The notes beneath the pieces are model-generated. The model did no database searches. It saw only the letters and a list, made by a program, of their open reading frames with translations, and had not been told where the DNA came from. This document shows, piece after piece, positions 1-6,190 of a stretch of 11,300 nucleotides of DNA (the first letter of the stretch is position 1; each line of letters opens with the position of its first letter). The position numbers and the translations under genes were made by a program. This stretch comes from CAZEDK01 sp964511025 (GTDB lineage Bacteria > Patescibacteriota > Gracilibacteria > UBA1369 > GWF2-33-10), in assembly GCA_964511025.1 (NCBI GenBank), contig CAZEDK010000045.1, positions 1-11,300 on the forward strand, in the 5' to 3' direction.

Positions 1-132
1 CATGAACTTTGCCATATGAAATATCAAAACCATAGCCTTGCTTATCACAAATTTTTATCATCTAAATGTCCTAATTGGAAAGAAATTAAGGAAAAATTGG
101 AGTTTAAATTTTTATCAAATAAAGCATTTTAA
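1..132 (+). CDS. YgjP-like (DUF45) metal-dependent hydrolase, C-terminal fragment
   Basis: The frame is open from the first base of the window and ends in TAA, giving 43 residues. The first five residues visible are HELCH, a HExxH zinc-protease motif. It is followed by NHS at residues 10-12 (third His ligand), then a CPNWKE segment. The series HELxH, then NHS, then a CP-W/Y-KE segment is the C-terminal signature of the YgjP/SprT-like (DUF45, M48-like) family. H1, H5 and H11 should hold the metal, with E2 catalytic. The cellular substrate of the family is not established. The N-terminal part lies outside the window. The gene ends 2 nt from the stop of the convergent M16 peptidase. Identification is confident for the family; no function beyond a predicted zinc hydrolase can be claimed. 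Confidence 0.8.
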   Translation, partial: HELCHMKYQNHSLAYHKFLSSKCPNWKEIKEKLEFKFLSNKAF

Positions 133-134
133 TC

Positions 135-1406
135 TTAAAACTTCAAAAATTGTTCTAATTTATGCTCTTCGCTCTCTTCAAATGGCCCAATTATAGATGC
201 TTTTATTTTTTCATTTTGAAATAGATCTTTTGTCATGTTGTTAATATCTGCAATAGTGACCCTGTCTATATTGGCTATAATTTCTTCAGGAGTCAAAAAT
301 TTATTATAAAGCAGCTCAAACTTACCGAGAAGATGCGCGAATTCTTCACTGTCTTCAAGGGTTAACAAAATTTTACCTTTCAAACAAGATTTTGCTTTGT
401 TAAGTTCCTTTTCAGCAATTCCATTATCTTTTAACTCACAATAAACTTCCAGAATCGCAGAAATAGCATCTTCTATTTTGTCAGTATTAACTGAAGCTGT
501 TGTAGATATAATACCGGTATCCGTATAATCATCGGTATTGGTTTTGATAGAATAAGCCAAAGATTTTTCTTCGCGAATTTTCAAAAACATTCTAGAACTC
601 ATATTACCGCCAAGCGCCATAGCCAATACTTTCATCGTCCATGTCCTACTATCAGATTCACCATATGCAGGAAATCCAATCGCAACATGACCTTGTTTAG
701 TATATCTTTTTCTTAAAATCAGTTTTTTATCTTCAGTAATATTTTCAAGCGGCGCAAAATTAAAAGCTTTTTTAAGATTTTTGAAACTAAAAAATTTTCC
801 ACAAAGACTAACGGCTTCTTCGTGATCAACATTTCCAACAATACTTATTACAGTATTATCTGGAGTATAAAGAGATTTGTGGTAATTCAAAATATCATCC
901 CTAGCCACAGACGAAATAAAATCAGGACTACCAAGCTGATCCCATGACATAGGCTGATTACCATAAAGCAAACGCTCCAGATCCCAACCAATTTGATAAG
1001 ACGGAGTATCTTGATACATCTTATATTCTTCAAGAATGACTCCCCTTTCCCTATCTATATCAGCAGCGTCAAAAGTTGAATTGATAAGCATATCAGACAA
1101 AATATCCAAGGCCAAACTAAGATTATGGAAATCGACTTTTATAAAATAACCGGCATATTGCTTACCTGTAAAAGCATTAAACTCACCACCAACAGAATCG
1201 ACAGCTTCCGCAACAGATTTCGCAGAAGAGTAACGCTGTCCACCTTTGAAAAATATATGTTCAATAAAATGAGATAGACCATTGCTAGCTTTTGTTTCAT
1301 ACCGTGACCCTGCACCGACTAATATAAGAGCTGTCAGTGATTTACTGTCAGGCAAATTTTTTGTAATAACTCTAAGATCATTTTGTAAATTTGTTTTTTT
1401 CGGCAT
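135..1406 (-). CDS. M16 family zinc metallopeptidase (processing-peptidase/MlpA-like)
   Basis: This is a single-domain-pair M16 peptidase of 423 aa from the chosen ATG, the usual size for bacterial MPP/YmxG-like proteins. Numbered from a more upstream ATG (1442), it has the inverted zinc motif HFIEH at residues 58-62. The distal Glu lies in VILEEY, with E139 placed 77 residues after H62, matching the HxxEHx(76)E pattern. The GAGSRYE segment at 44-50, before the motif, is also typical. I prefer the ATG at 1406. The protein then begins MPKKTNLQNDLRVIT, which aligns with the usual N-terminus of the family, whereas the 1442 start adds 12 non-family residues. Neither start has a Shine-Dalgarno sequence. 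The family cleaves peptides; the target is unknown. It is transcribed divergently from the PBP gene across a gap of under 90 bp. Confidence 0.92.
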   Translation of the reverse strand: MPKKTNLQNDLRVITKNLPDSKSLTALILVGAGSRYETKASNGLSHFIEHIFFKGGQRYSSAKSVAEAVDSVGGEFNAFTGKQYAGYFIKVDFHNLSLALDILSDMLINSTFDAADIDRERGVILEEYKMYQDTPSYQIGWDLERLLYGNQPMSWDQLGSPDFISSVARDDILNYHKSLYTPDNTVISIVGNVDHEEAVSLCGKFFSFKNLKKAFNFAPLENITEDKKLILRKRYTKQGHVAIGFPAYGESDSRTWTMKVLAMALGGNMSSRMFLKIREEKSLAYSIKTNTDDYTDTGIISTTASVNTDKIEDAISAILEVYCELKDNGIAEKELNKAKSCLKGKILLTLEDSEEFAHLLGKFELLYNKFLTPEEIIANIDRVTIADINNMTKDLFQNEKIKASIIGPFEESEEHKLEQFLKF

Positions 1407-1480
1407 GTTGCGAAACTCTTGAAACTTAGTCTTAAAAATCATAGCATATTTCAGCCAAATACTGAAGTTACAAATTTAGC

Positions 1481-1491
1481 TAAAATATAAT
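1481..1491 (+). promoter_or_regulatory. Candidate -10 boxes immediately upstream of the PBP gene
   Basis: Two overlapping -10-like hexamers, TAAAAT (1481-1486) and a perfect TATAAT (1486-1491), end 7 and 2 nt before the GTG start at 1494. No good -35 box is visible at 16-18 bp. If the first hexamer is used, transcription would start at about 1493-1494 and the mRNA would be leaderless or nearly so. If the second is used, the start site would fall just inside the gene. Assigned from hexamer match only. Confidence 0.35.
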
Positions 1492-1493
1492 TA

Positions 1494-3761
1494 GTGAAAA
1501 AATTATTTAAAATAGAAATAAATAGAGTCAATATATTGTTTTTTTGTTTTTTAATCATTTTTTTGATCATCTTTGCAAGACTCTTGTATTTACAAATAAT
1601 AAGACATAATTATTACATAAAAATAGCACAAGAATCACATCTTGGAATCACGAAATTACCTGCAAAAAGGGGCGAAATCTTGCTTTCCGATCCGCATTCT
1701 GGAACTAAATTTAAATTAGCAACAACAACTACATATAATTTACTTTTCGCAGATCCATCTATAATTACAAAAGATGACAATGCAGAACTTATAGCCAAAA
1801 ATCTTGCCCCAATACTTTTTGATCTCGAGCATGAAAAAGAAGAAGATCAAAGAGAAGTAAAGAAAATGAAACTTGTAGCGGACAATGCAGAAGATGCAAA
1901 TAAAATAATTGAAAAAAATGACAATGAACTCATGGAGAATTTTACAAAAAATCTCGAAGATCAAATGAATGAATACATAAGAAAAGAGATTTTATTAATA
2001 ACACAGGTAGATCCGGAACTGGAAAATGAAATTAAAAAATTACATTTAACCGGAATACGTATCAATGATGATAAAAATTTGTATGCCTATCCAAAAGAAA
2101 TAGATTCAGCAAGCAAAAGTGCCAAAAAATTAGCGCCTCTAATAAATTTTGACAAAGATTATTTGGAAAGAATTCTGGCAGGCAAAAATCATTATACAAT
2201 AATTGCAAGGAAACTAGCACCGGAAAAAGCAGAACAATTGGAAACTTTGTTCAAAGAAAATCCTGAACTTTACAAAGGTGTAAAAATGACAAAAGAACAT
2301 TACAGGTATTATCCTGAACAAAATCTTGCGGCTCAGGTTTTGGGTTATGTTAATTCAGCCGGCATTGGTCAATATGGAATAGAAGGCAGATATAATCATA
2401 TTTTGATTGGCAAGGCTGGCTTCATAGAATCTCAAAAAGATGCAACCGGTGCAATCTTAACGGTTGGCGATAGCAAGGTACAAACCGCTGAAGATGGCGC
2501 TGATATAACTTTAACAATAGATAGAGCAATTCAACTAGAAACAGAAAAAGACCTAGAAGAAGCCGTAAAAATTTACAAAGCTGATGCAGGGCAGGCTTTA
2601 GTCGTCAATCCTGAAACAGGTGAAATATTGGCAATGGCAAATTACCCAACATTTAATCCGAATAATTACGGTACTGTTTTTGAGAAAAAAGAAATTAGTT
2701 TGAGTCAGACAGAAATAGATAACCTAACCGCAGTAGGAGAAGGCGAAGAAAAAAAATTGTATTTATATACACAAAGAAATCCTGATATACGTTTTGAAGT
2801 TTTTGAAGATGAAGAAATACCGGGCACATATTATAGATATGAAAACTATGTCGGATCTGAAGTTTACAGGAATAAAAACATCACAGATTTATATGAACCG
2901 GGCTCAACTTTCAAAGTAATAGCAATGTCGTCAGCACTCGATGCCAGCGAAGTTGAACCGTTATCAACACATCAATGCACAGGACCACTGAAAGTACCAA
3001 AAACAGCTAATCCAAAAAGTGATAATGATTATTTCTTTATAAAAACTTTTAATAATCAATATCATGGCACAGAAACAATGACGGAGGTGCTGCAAAATTC
3101 ATGTAATATAGGTATGGCACATGTAGCAGCAAAATTAGGTGAAAATTTATTTTACAATTACATCAAAAAATTTGGCTACGGAGAAAGAACAGGTATCGAA
3201 TTTGACAATGAAAATGCTGGCACTGTCGAATACTACACGTATTGGGACAAAAGTGAGCTTTTTACAAAAGGATTCGGTCAAGGTATCAGTGTCACACCAA
3301 TACAGCATGTAGCAGGTCTTGCTGCGCTTGCAAATGATGGAACTTTGATGCAGCCATACATTGTAAAAAAAATAGATTATAAAAATGGCAAAAGCGAAAT
3401 TTTTGAGCCTCAAATTATTGAACAAGTCATAACAAAAGAAAGCTCTGATAAAATAACTGCAATGATGATAGCAGTTTGCGAAAACAGTTATGACAAGAAA
3501 GGACAAGTGGACGGATATTATGTTGCCTGCAAAACCGGAACTTCTCAAACTTACAAATTTGGGAAAGCTTTGTCCGGCGTAGGAACAACAGTAGGTTCAT
3601 TCGTTGGCTTCGGACCTGTTTCTGATCCGAAATTTCTTGTTTTAATCAAACTTGATAAGACCAAAACAAGTCCATGGGGTTCTGAAACAGCTGCTCCGAC
3701 CGGACAAAAAATACTCGATTTTCTATTTCGCCATTATAATATCAAACCAGATAAAAATTAG
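1494..3761 (+). CDS. Class B penicillin-binding protein (FtsI/PBP2-type peptidoglycan transpeptidase)
   Basis: This membrane-anchored D,D-transpeptidase cross-links peptidoglycan. It is 755 aa with a GTG start (MKKLFK...). A hydrophobic signal-anchor spans about residues 13-34 with KxE/R residues before it, so the catalytic domain is extracytoplasmic. The PBP dimerisation domain begins at KRGEI (58-62). The transpeptidase motifs are all present: STFK at 471-474 (Ser nucleophile), SCN at 536-538 and KTGTS at 680-684. Two parts are unusual. One is a charged, probably helical insert at about 110-170. The other is a stretch of about 70 residues between the NYPTFNPNNYG segment (383-393) and the STFK motif, which I recall as common in CPR proteins. 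No PASTA domains follow. Whether it serves division (FtsI) or elongation (MrdA) cannot be settled here, so no symbol is given. A small TM-protein gene follows after 28 nt and is probably co-transcribed. Confidence 0.94.
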   Translation: MKKLFKIEINRVNILFFCFLIIFLIIFARLLYLQIIRHNYYIKIAQESHLGITKLPAKRGEILLSDPHSGTKFKLATTTTYNLLFADPSIITKDDNAELIAKNLAPILFDLEHEKEEDQREVKKMKLVADNAEDANKIIEKNDNELMENFTKNLEDQMNEYIRKEILLITQVDPELENEIKKLHLTGIRINDDKNLYAYPKEIDSASKSAKKLAPLINFDKDYLERILAGKNHYTIIARKLAPEKAEQLETLFKENPELYKGVKMTKEHYRYYPEQNLAAQVLGYVNSAGIGQYGIEGRYNHILIGKAGFIESQKDATGAILTVGDSKVQTAEDGADITLTIDRAIQLETEKDLEEAVKIYKADAGQALVVNPETGEILAMANYPTFNPNNYGTVFEKKEISLSQTEIDNLTAVGEGEEKKLYLYTQRNPDIRFEVFEDEEIPGTYYRYENYVGSEVYRNKNITDLYEPGSTFKVIAMSSALDASEVEPLSTHQCTGPLKVPKTANPKSDNDYFFIKTFNNQYHGTETMTEVLQNSCNIGMAHVAAKLGENLFYNYIKKFGYGERTGIEFDNENAGTVEYYTYWDKSELFTKGFGQGISVTPIQHVAGLAALANDGTLMQPYIVKKIDYKNGKSEIFEPQIIEQVITKESSDKITAMMIAVCENSYDKKGQVDGYYVACKTGTSQTYKFGKALSGVGTTVGSFVGFGPVSDPKFLVLIKLDKTKTSPWGSETAAPTGQKILDFLFRHYNIKPDKN

Positions 3762-3789
3762 ACTTAGGATCTGTTATTAATTTATATAT

Positions 3790-3987
3790 ATGAAAACTAT
3801 AAATTCTATTCTGCTGATGATTCTAAGCGCAATAATATCAGCTGTGATTCTTGGAGAAGCTTTTTATATTTTCTTTTTGAAACAAAAACTTGAATATTTA
3901 TATCAATTGAAAAACCGAGATACTCTCGAACAGAATAAAGAATTTGAAATTCCAAAAATTGAAGATATTGTGAGCACTCCAAATTAA
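3790..3987 (+). CDS. Small single-pass membrane protein of unknown function
   Basis: This is a 65-aa ORF starting at ATG, 28 nt after the PBP stop and on the same strand. Residues about 5-30 (INSILLMILSAIISAVILGE and onward) form one strong transmembrane helix. After it comes a short polar stretch, LKQKLEYLYQLKNRDTLEQN, that could form a brief coiled coil, then an acidic tail. Such short N-anchored proteins next to septal PBPs recall FtsL/FtsB-like partners in shape, but that comparison is inference from position and topology only. There is no Shine-Dalgarno; the start is preceded by TTTATATAT. It could also be a spurious ORF, although the clean TM helix and continuous spacing argue for a real gene. 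Confidence 0.6.
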   Translation: MKTINSILLMILSAIISAVILGEAFYIFFLKQKLEYLYQLKNRDTLEQNKEFEIPKIEDIVSTPN

Positions 3988-3992
3988 AAAGT

Positions 3993-4050
3993 GTTAAAAA
4001 TTCGTTAAAAATCGAAACTTTTTACAAAAAATATCTAGATTTACAAAAAA
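3993..4050. repeat. Short A/T-rich direct repeats
   Basis: Two 11-mers stand head to tail: GTTAAAAATTC (3993-4003) and GTTAAAAATCG (4004-4014). Then TTTACAAAAAA occurs twice, at 4021 and 4040, 19 nt apart. They lie just after the small TM gene and just before the inverted-repeat structure at 4067. No function can be assigned. In sequence this A/T-rich, short repeats can arise by chance, but two pairs in about 60 nt is notable. Confidence 0.3.
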
Positions 4051-4066
4051 AATCCTTTATATTGCA

Positions 4067-4150
4067 AATTAGCAGCTAGCCACTTTCATGGATTTATTCG
4101 GTTAGGAAGTTACCCCAATCCATCCATAAAATACAATCTAGCTGCTAATT
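4067..4150. repeat. 84-nt inverted-repeat structure with 13-bp perfect arms (possible ncRNA, MITE or terminator)
   Basis: The left arm AATTAGCAGCTAG (4067-4079) is the exact reverse complement of the right arm CTAGCTGCTAATT (4138-4150). Inside the 58-nt interior, ATGGATT (4088-4094) pairs with AATCCAT (4117-4123), and GGT/ACC can close a smaller loop around 4100-4115. The whole could fold as a nested stem. A TATATT hexamer (4058-4063) sits so that a plus-strand transcript would begin at the left arm. CA lies directly outside both arms (4065-4066 and 4151-4152), compatible with a 2-bp target duplication but easily chance. The 58-nt interior is large for a classical terminator. It lies between the end of the PBP operon and the convergent ser remnant. 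Confidence 0.5.
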
Positions 4151-4160
4151 CATCTCATTT

Positions 4161-4373
4161 TCAAAAGATCTTCAATAAGTTCTTGATATCTTCAATACTA
4201 CTTGTCGGGAAATTCGCAATTCTTATTTGACTATTTTTAACATGACCATATCCAGAACCAATTACAAAAGCTTTCGACTCTAATTTTTTTAGAATTTCTT
4301 TCATCCTGTCACCAATTTCTATAGTGATAACAGTTTTTGAACGTATTTTTTTTCTTTTCTGCCATTCAAGCAA
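4161..4373 (-). pseudogene. serC: SerC-like class V aminotransferase, C-terminal remnant
   Basis: About 60-70 residues are open in this frame, ending in TGA. The segment SKTVITIE, then ESKAFVIGSGYGHVKNSQ, then IRIANFPTSS-EDIKNLL resembles the extreme C-terminus of phosphoserine aminotransferase/class V aminotransferases (GSGYG, IRIANFP, helix-forming end). Full-length members have about 360-380 residues, so some 300 residues, including the PLP lysine, are missing. No credible start exists: the frame runs back to a TTG inside the SerB-like fragment. This is therefore the surviving tail of a deleted gene. The identification rests on motif memory and is good for the superfamily; phosphoserine specificity is inferred from the SerB-like neighbour. 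Confidence 0.6.
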
Positions 4374-4453
4374 ATCAAAGCAAGCTCGTCCAAAGTTTCA
4401 ACTTTTATAAACGTGCTATCAAAATCTATCATAATATTTATCTTTTCGGACAT
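4319..4453 (-). pseudogene. serB: SerB-like HAD phosphoserine phosphatase, N-terminal remnant
   Basis: The ATG at 4453 opens a 44-codon frame ending in TAG at 4319. It reads MSEKINIMIDFDSTFIKVET, then LDELALICLNGRKEK. DFDST (residues 10-14) is HAD motif I (DxDxT/S), with D10 the expected phosphoaspartate nucleophile. The following FxKxETLDELA is the pattern of SerB-type phosphatases. The rest of the enzyme (motifs II-IV) is gone. After about residue 36 the sequence runs out of frame into the SerC-like tail, and an A-rich stretch near 4340-4360 is the likely junction. It shares the strand with the SerC remnant, suggesting one former serine-biosynthesis operon collapsed by deletion. A good promoter remains upstream. 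Confidence 0.62.
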
Positions 4454-4486
4454 AATGTTTAAAATTGTTTGAACAAAAGCTGTAGC

Positions 4487-4514
4487 ATTATACTAATATC
4501 AATAAGTTTCGCAA
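4487..4514 (-). promoter_or_regulatory. Candidate promoter of the decayed ser locus
   Basis: On the minus strand a perfect TATAAT (4492-4487) is preceded, with a 16-bp spacer, by TTGCGA (4514-4509), 4 of 6 to TTGACA. The start site would fall near 4480, about 27 nt ahead of the SerB-like ATG at 4453. The promoter appears intact although the genes are not. Confidence 0.45.
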
Positions 4515-4583
4515 ACAAAAAAGACTGTTAATCTCGCGTCAACACATCCCAGCTATAATAATTATATACAAAATTTTAAATGT

Positions 4584-4592
4584 TGATATACT
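4584..4592 (+). promoter_or_regulatory. Extended -10 promoter candidate for the HEPN/MNT operon
   Basis: TGATATACT (TG-n-TATACT; -10 hexamer at 4587-4592) lies just ahead of the ATG at 4602 and would place the start site near 4599, giving an almost leaderless mRNA. A further TATAAT is at 4554-4559. Neither has a convincing -35. The gap 4454-4601 otherwise shows no gene. Confidence 0.4.
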
Positions 4593-4601
4593 ACAATTAT
4601 T

Positions 4602-5000
4602 ATGGATATAGAAAAAGCTTTACATTTTTGGATTGAAGGAGCAGAAAAAGATTTTCTCGCATTTCAGCATTTATATGAAAATAAAGATTATCCACAGTGC
4701 TTATTTTGGGGACATTTGGTAATTGAAAAATTATTAAAAGGATTAATATTGCTAAAGACCAAAAATCAAGCGCCATATTCGCATGATTTAGTATTACTAG
4801 CATCAAAAGCTAATCTTAAGCTTACAACATTACAAAGAGAACAATTGAACGAACTCAATACCCTTAATCAATTTGCTAGATACGATAATGAAATTGTAAG
4901 CTTTATTGAAAAATGCAAAGAAGATTTTACTGAAAAATATTTTTTAATAATTAAAGACTTATACAAATGGCTAACGACTTTCTTGCAAGAAAAAAATTAA
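4602..5000 (+). CDS. HEPN domain protein (putative toxin of a HEPN/MNT module)
   Basis: The protein has 132 aa, the standard size of stand-alone HEPN proteins, and is predicted all-helical. The HEPN core is visible: W10...AEKDF (14-18), then Y30...FWGHLVIEKLLKGLIL (35-50, the conserved xxEKxLKxLL helix), YSHDLVLL (59-66) and NQFARYDNE (89-97). This is the PF05168-like branch. HEPN proteins paired with MNT nucleotidyltransferases act as RNase-type toxins or as regulated partners. However, the Rx4-6H RNase motif is not evident here, because R93 is not followed by a suitably spaced His. It overlaps the MNT gene by 34 nt, so the two are translationally coupled. There is no Shine-Dalgarno at the ATG. 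Toxicity is inferred from family context. Confidence 0.85.
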   Translation: MDIEKALHFWIEGAEKDFLAFQHLYENKDYPQCLFWGHLVIEKLLKGLILLKTKNQAPYSHDLVLLASKANLKLTTLQREQLNELNTLNQFARYDNEIVSFIEKCKEDFTEKYFLIIKDLYKWLTTFLQEKN

Positions 5001-5287
5001 AAACTAAGGTCACGAATTATATTGAAAAATTGAAATTAAAAAAAATCCTTATTAAGGATATATATATATATGGTTCTTATGCAAAAAATCAAGAACGTAG
5101 TGATAGCGATATAGATTTATGCATTATTTCTCCGGCTTTTGTTGACAGAATAGAGGCCACAATGATGCTTATGAAAATTAGAAATGACAATGAACTTTTA
5201 ATTTCACCAATAGCCTTTTCACCAAAAACTTTCACTGATGAAAATCCACTTGCATGGGAGATCAAAAAAACTGGAGTTAGAATTTAA
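4967..5287 (+). CDS. MNT-type minimal nucleotidyltransferase (putative antitoxin partner of HEPN)
   Basis: The protein has 106 aa with the Pol-beta-like MNT signature GSYAKNQERSDSDIDL: GS at 36-37 and the metal-binding D48-x-D50. The end, NPLAWEIKKTGVRI, is typical of this branch. MNT antitoxins in HEPN/MNT systems transfer AMP to the HEPN partner or bind it. In relatives I remember, the strand before PxxFS carries a Glu (IEP) that supplies the third carboxylate. Here the position reads ISP (S80), so catalysis may be weakened. It starts inside the HEPN gene in another frame and stops at 5287, directly abutting the stop of the convergent RelE toxin, with no intergenic base. Confidence 0.85.
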   Translation: MANDFLARKKLKTKVTNYIEKLKLKKILIKDIYIYGSYAKNQERSDSDIDLCIISPAFVDRIEATMMLMKIRNDNELLISPIAFSPKTFTDENPLAWEIKKTGVRI

Positions 5288-5551
5288 TTAATTATCATTA
5301 TACACAACCGATCGATGTTTAATTGCAAAAATTTTTATGATATTTTGTTCAATCCTAAAAATAACACGGTAATCACCAACTCTTAATTTTAGATAACCTT
5401 TCAATGATTTTCTCAAAGGTTTCCCATATTTATGAGGAAATGTTAAAAGTTTTTTTTCAATATCACTTTTAATCCTCTCTTTAATATCTTTTGAAAATTT
5501 TGGAATATCTAGATCGACTACCACACGCTCATATTGTAAAATATATTTCAT
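5288..5551 (-). CDS. RelE/ParE superfamily toxin
   Basis: The protein has 87 aa, the usual RelE/ParE size. The fold pattern is clear: N-terminal helices (KFSKDIKERIKSDIEKKLLT), then KPLRKSLKGYLKLRVGDYRV (44-63), a further strand, and the C-terminal IKHRSVVY (77-84). R57, R62, H79 and R80 match conserved basic positions of RelE-like mRNA interferases. Such toxins cleave mRNA at the ribosome or, in the ParE branch, poison gyrase. The start is taken at the ATG at 5551, which overlaps the antitoxin stop as ATGA. A TTG two codons upstream is less likely. The partner upstream is an RHH antitoxin. The gene is intact, unlike the other RelE-like toxin in this cluster. Confidence 0.87.
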   Translation of the reverse strand: MKYILQYERVVVDLDIPKFSKDIKERIKSDIEKKLLTFPHKYGKPLRKSLKGYLKLRVGDYRVIFRIEQNIIKIFAIKHRSVVYNDN

Positions 5552-5769
5552 TTCCAAGCATCTTCATGGGATATAAATTCTGCATTTTCAGTATCTCTTT
5601 CTTCCATAATTAGATTCCAAACATCATCTTCCTCAATTTCAATCGCAAGCTTAATAAATTCTACAATTTTTGCGGCTTTTGGCATACTGTCTCTGTTTGA
5701 TAAAGCTTCTATAGCTTGATACAACTTATCATCAAGACTTAAATTAACACGTTTTTTTAGCGTTGGCAT
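5548..5769 (-). CDS. Ribbon-helix-helix antitoxin (RelB-like) for the adjacent RelE toxin
   Basis: The protein has 73 aa from the ATG at 5769. An upstream start 11 codons earlier would add a Cys-rich leader unlike the family, so it is rejected. Residues 3-45 (LKKRVNLSLDDKLYQAIEAL, then SKAAKIVEFIKLAI-like helix) fit a ribbon-helix-helix DNA-binding domain. The acidic C-terminus (EEDDVWNLIMEERDTENAEF) would wrap the toxin. The stop TGA overlaps the toxin ATG by 4 nt. These antitoxins normally autorepress their own promoter. The upstream A/T-rich spacer (5770-5830) holds TACACT-like repeats and an imperfect TTA(A)CAC/GTGTAA dyad at about 5778-5800 that could be the operator. Confidence 0.8.
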   Translation of the reverse strand: MPTLKKRVNLSLDDKLYQAIEALSNRDSMPKAAKIVEFIKLAIEIEEDDVWNLIMEERDTENAEFISHEDAWK

Positions 5770-5832
5770 AATTTTAATTTTAACACACAGACAGTGTAAC
5801 AAAAGTGTACCATTTAAGCAAATTTTTTAATA

Positions 5833-5861
5833 AAAAAGTAGACTTCAAAGAAAGATAAGAT
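5833..5861 (+). repeat. Direct repeat copy 1, upstream of the second RelE-type module
   Basis: This 29-nt sequence contains GTAGACTTCAAAGAAAG. It matches 28 of 29 bases in a second copy at 6449-6477, and the similarity extends a few bases further left (AATAAAA) with one A missing. The two copies bracket the toxin-antitoxin module at 5927-6443. A TTTTTTA-A-TAAAAAA dyad (5823-5837) overlaps the left edge. Confidence 0.75.
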
Positions 5862-5871
5862 GATTTTACGA

Positions 5872-5909
5872 TTGCTATAACATATCTATTAGCAGTATAA
5901 TAGATATGT
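5872..5909 (+). promoter_or_regulatory. Promoter and palindromic operator of the second TA module
   Basis: TTGCTA (5872-5877) and a perfect TATAAT (5896-5901) are separated by 18 bp, giving a start site near 5908 and a leader of about 19 nt. Covering the -10 is a perfect 12-bp inverted repeat, ACATATCTATTA (5880-5891) and TAATAGATATGT (5898-5909), with a 6-nt spacer. A dyad over the -10 just upstream of an RHH antitoxin is the expected arrangement for autorepression. It would also form a hairpin at the 5' end of any longer transcript. Confidence 0.65.
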
Positions 5910-5926
5910 AATAATTTTAATTATAT

Positions 5927-6190
5927 ATGCAAACAATTACAACAACAATACGCTGGGAGAATCAAGAACTGAATGATATTAAAAAAGCAGCTCACTTGGT
6001 TGGACTACCTGTATCTTTATTTTTAAAATCGATAGCTCTTGCCAGAATTAGAGGAGTAGAAGAAATTTATGATCCTATACTTCAAAGAGAACTTTTATTA
6101 GCAGACGAAGAAATAGAAAATGGTGAATTTGATATATTTAATTCCAAGGAAGAATTGATCGCAAATTTAAAATCTAAATTAAATAAATGA
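5927..6190 (+). CDS. RHH antitoxin (RelB/DinJ-like) of the second RelE-type module
   Basis: The protein has 87 aa. The N-terminus MQTITTTIRWENQELNDIKK begins with a beta-strand-like TITTTIRW. It is followed by two helices (20-42, with the turn GLPVSLFLKS), the layout of a ribbon-helix-helix domain. The acidic region ADEEIENGEFDIFNSKEEL is a typical toxin-neutralising tail. The stop TGA overlaps the toxin ATG (ATGA at 6187-6190), the same coupling as in the neighbouring module. The gene is intact although its toxin is frameshifted. This could mean that the antitoxin is kept as a repressor or anti-addiction factor, or that the lesion is recent. No Shine-Dalgarno is present. Confidence 0.78.
   Translation: MQTITTTIRWENQELNDIKKAAHLVGLPVSLFLKSIALARIRGVEEIYDPILQRELLLADEEIENGEFDIFNSKEELIANLKSKLNK

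Noticed and set aside
1740..1964. Hydrophobic 74-aa minus-strand ORF within the PBP gene
   Set aside because: Its Phe/Ile-rich composition is the reverse complement of a Lys/Glu/Asn-rich coding stretch, not a real membrane protein.
3147..3548. 133-aa ORF on the minus strand inside the PBP gene
   Set aside because: Lies fully over the transpeptidase domain coding region in antisense and has no recognisable domain; it is a shadow of the low-GC gene.
4067..4150. tRNA or known riboswitch in the inverted-repeat structure
   Set aside because: No T-loop GTTCRA consensus, no anticodon-arm geometry and no CCA-like end; it resembles no riboswitch core I know.
5055..5075. ATATATATAT run as a regulatory or recombination site
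   Set aside because: Encodes the IYIYGS strand of the MNT protein; codon use in an A/T-rich gene explains it.
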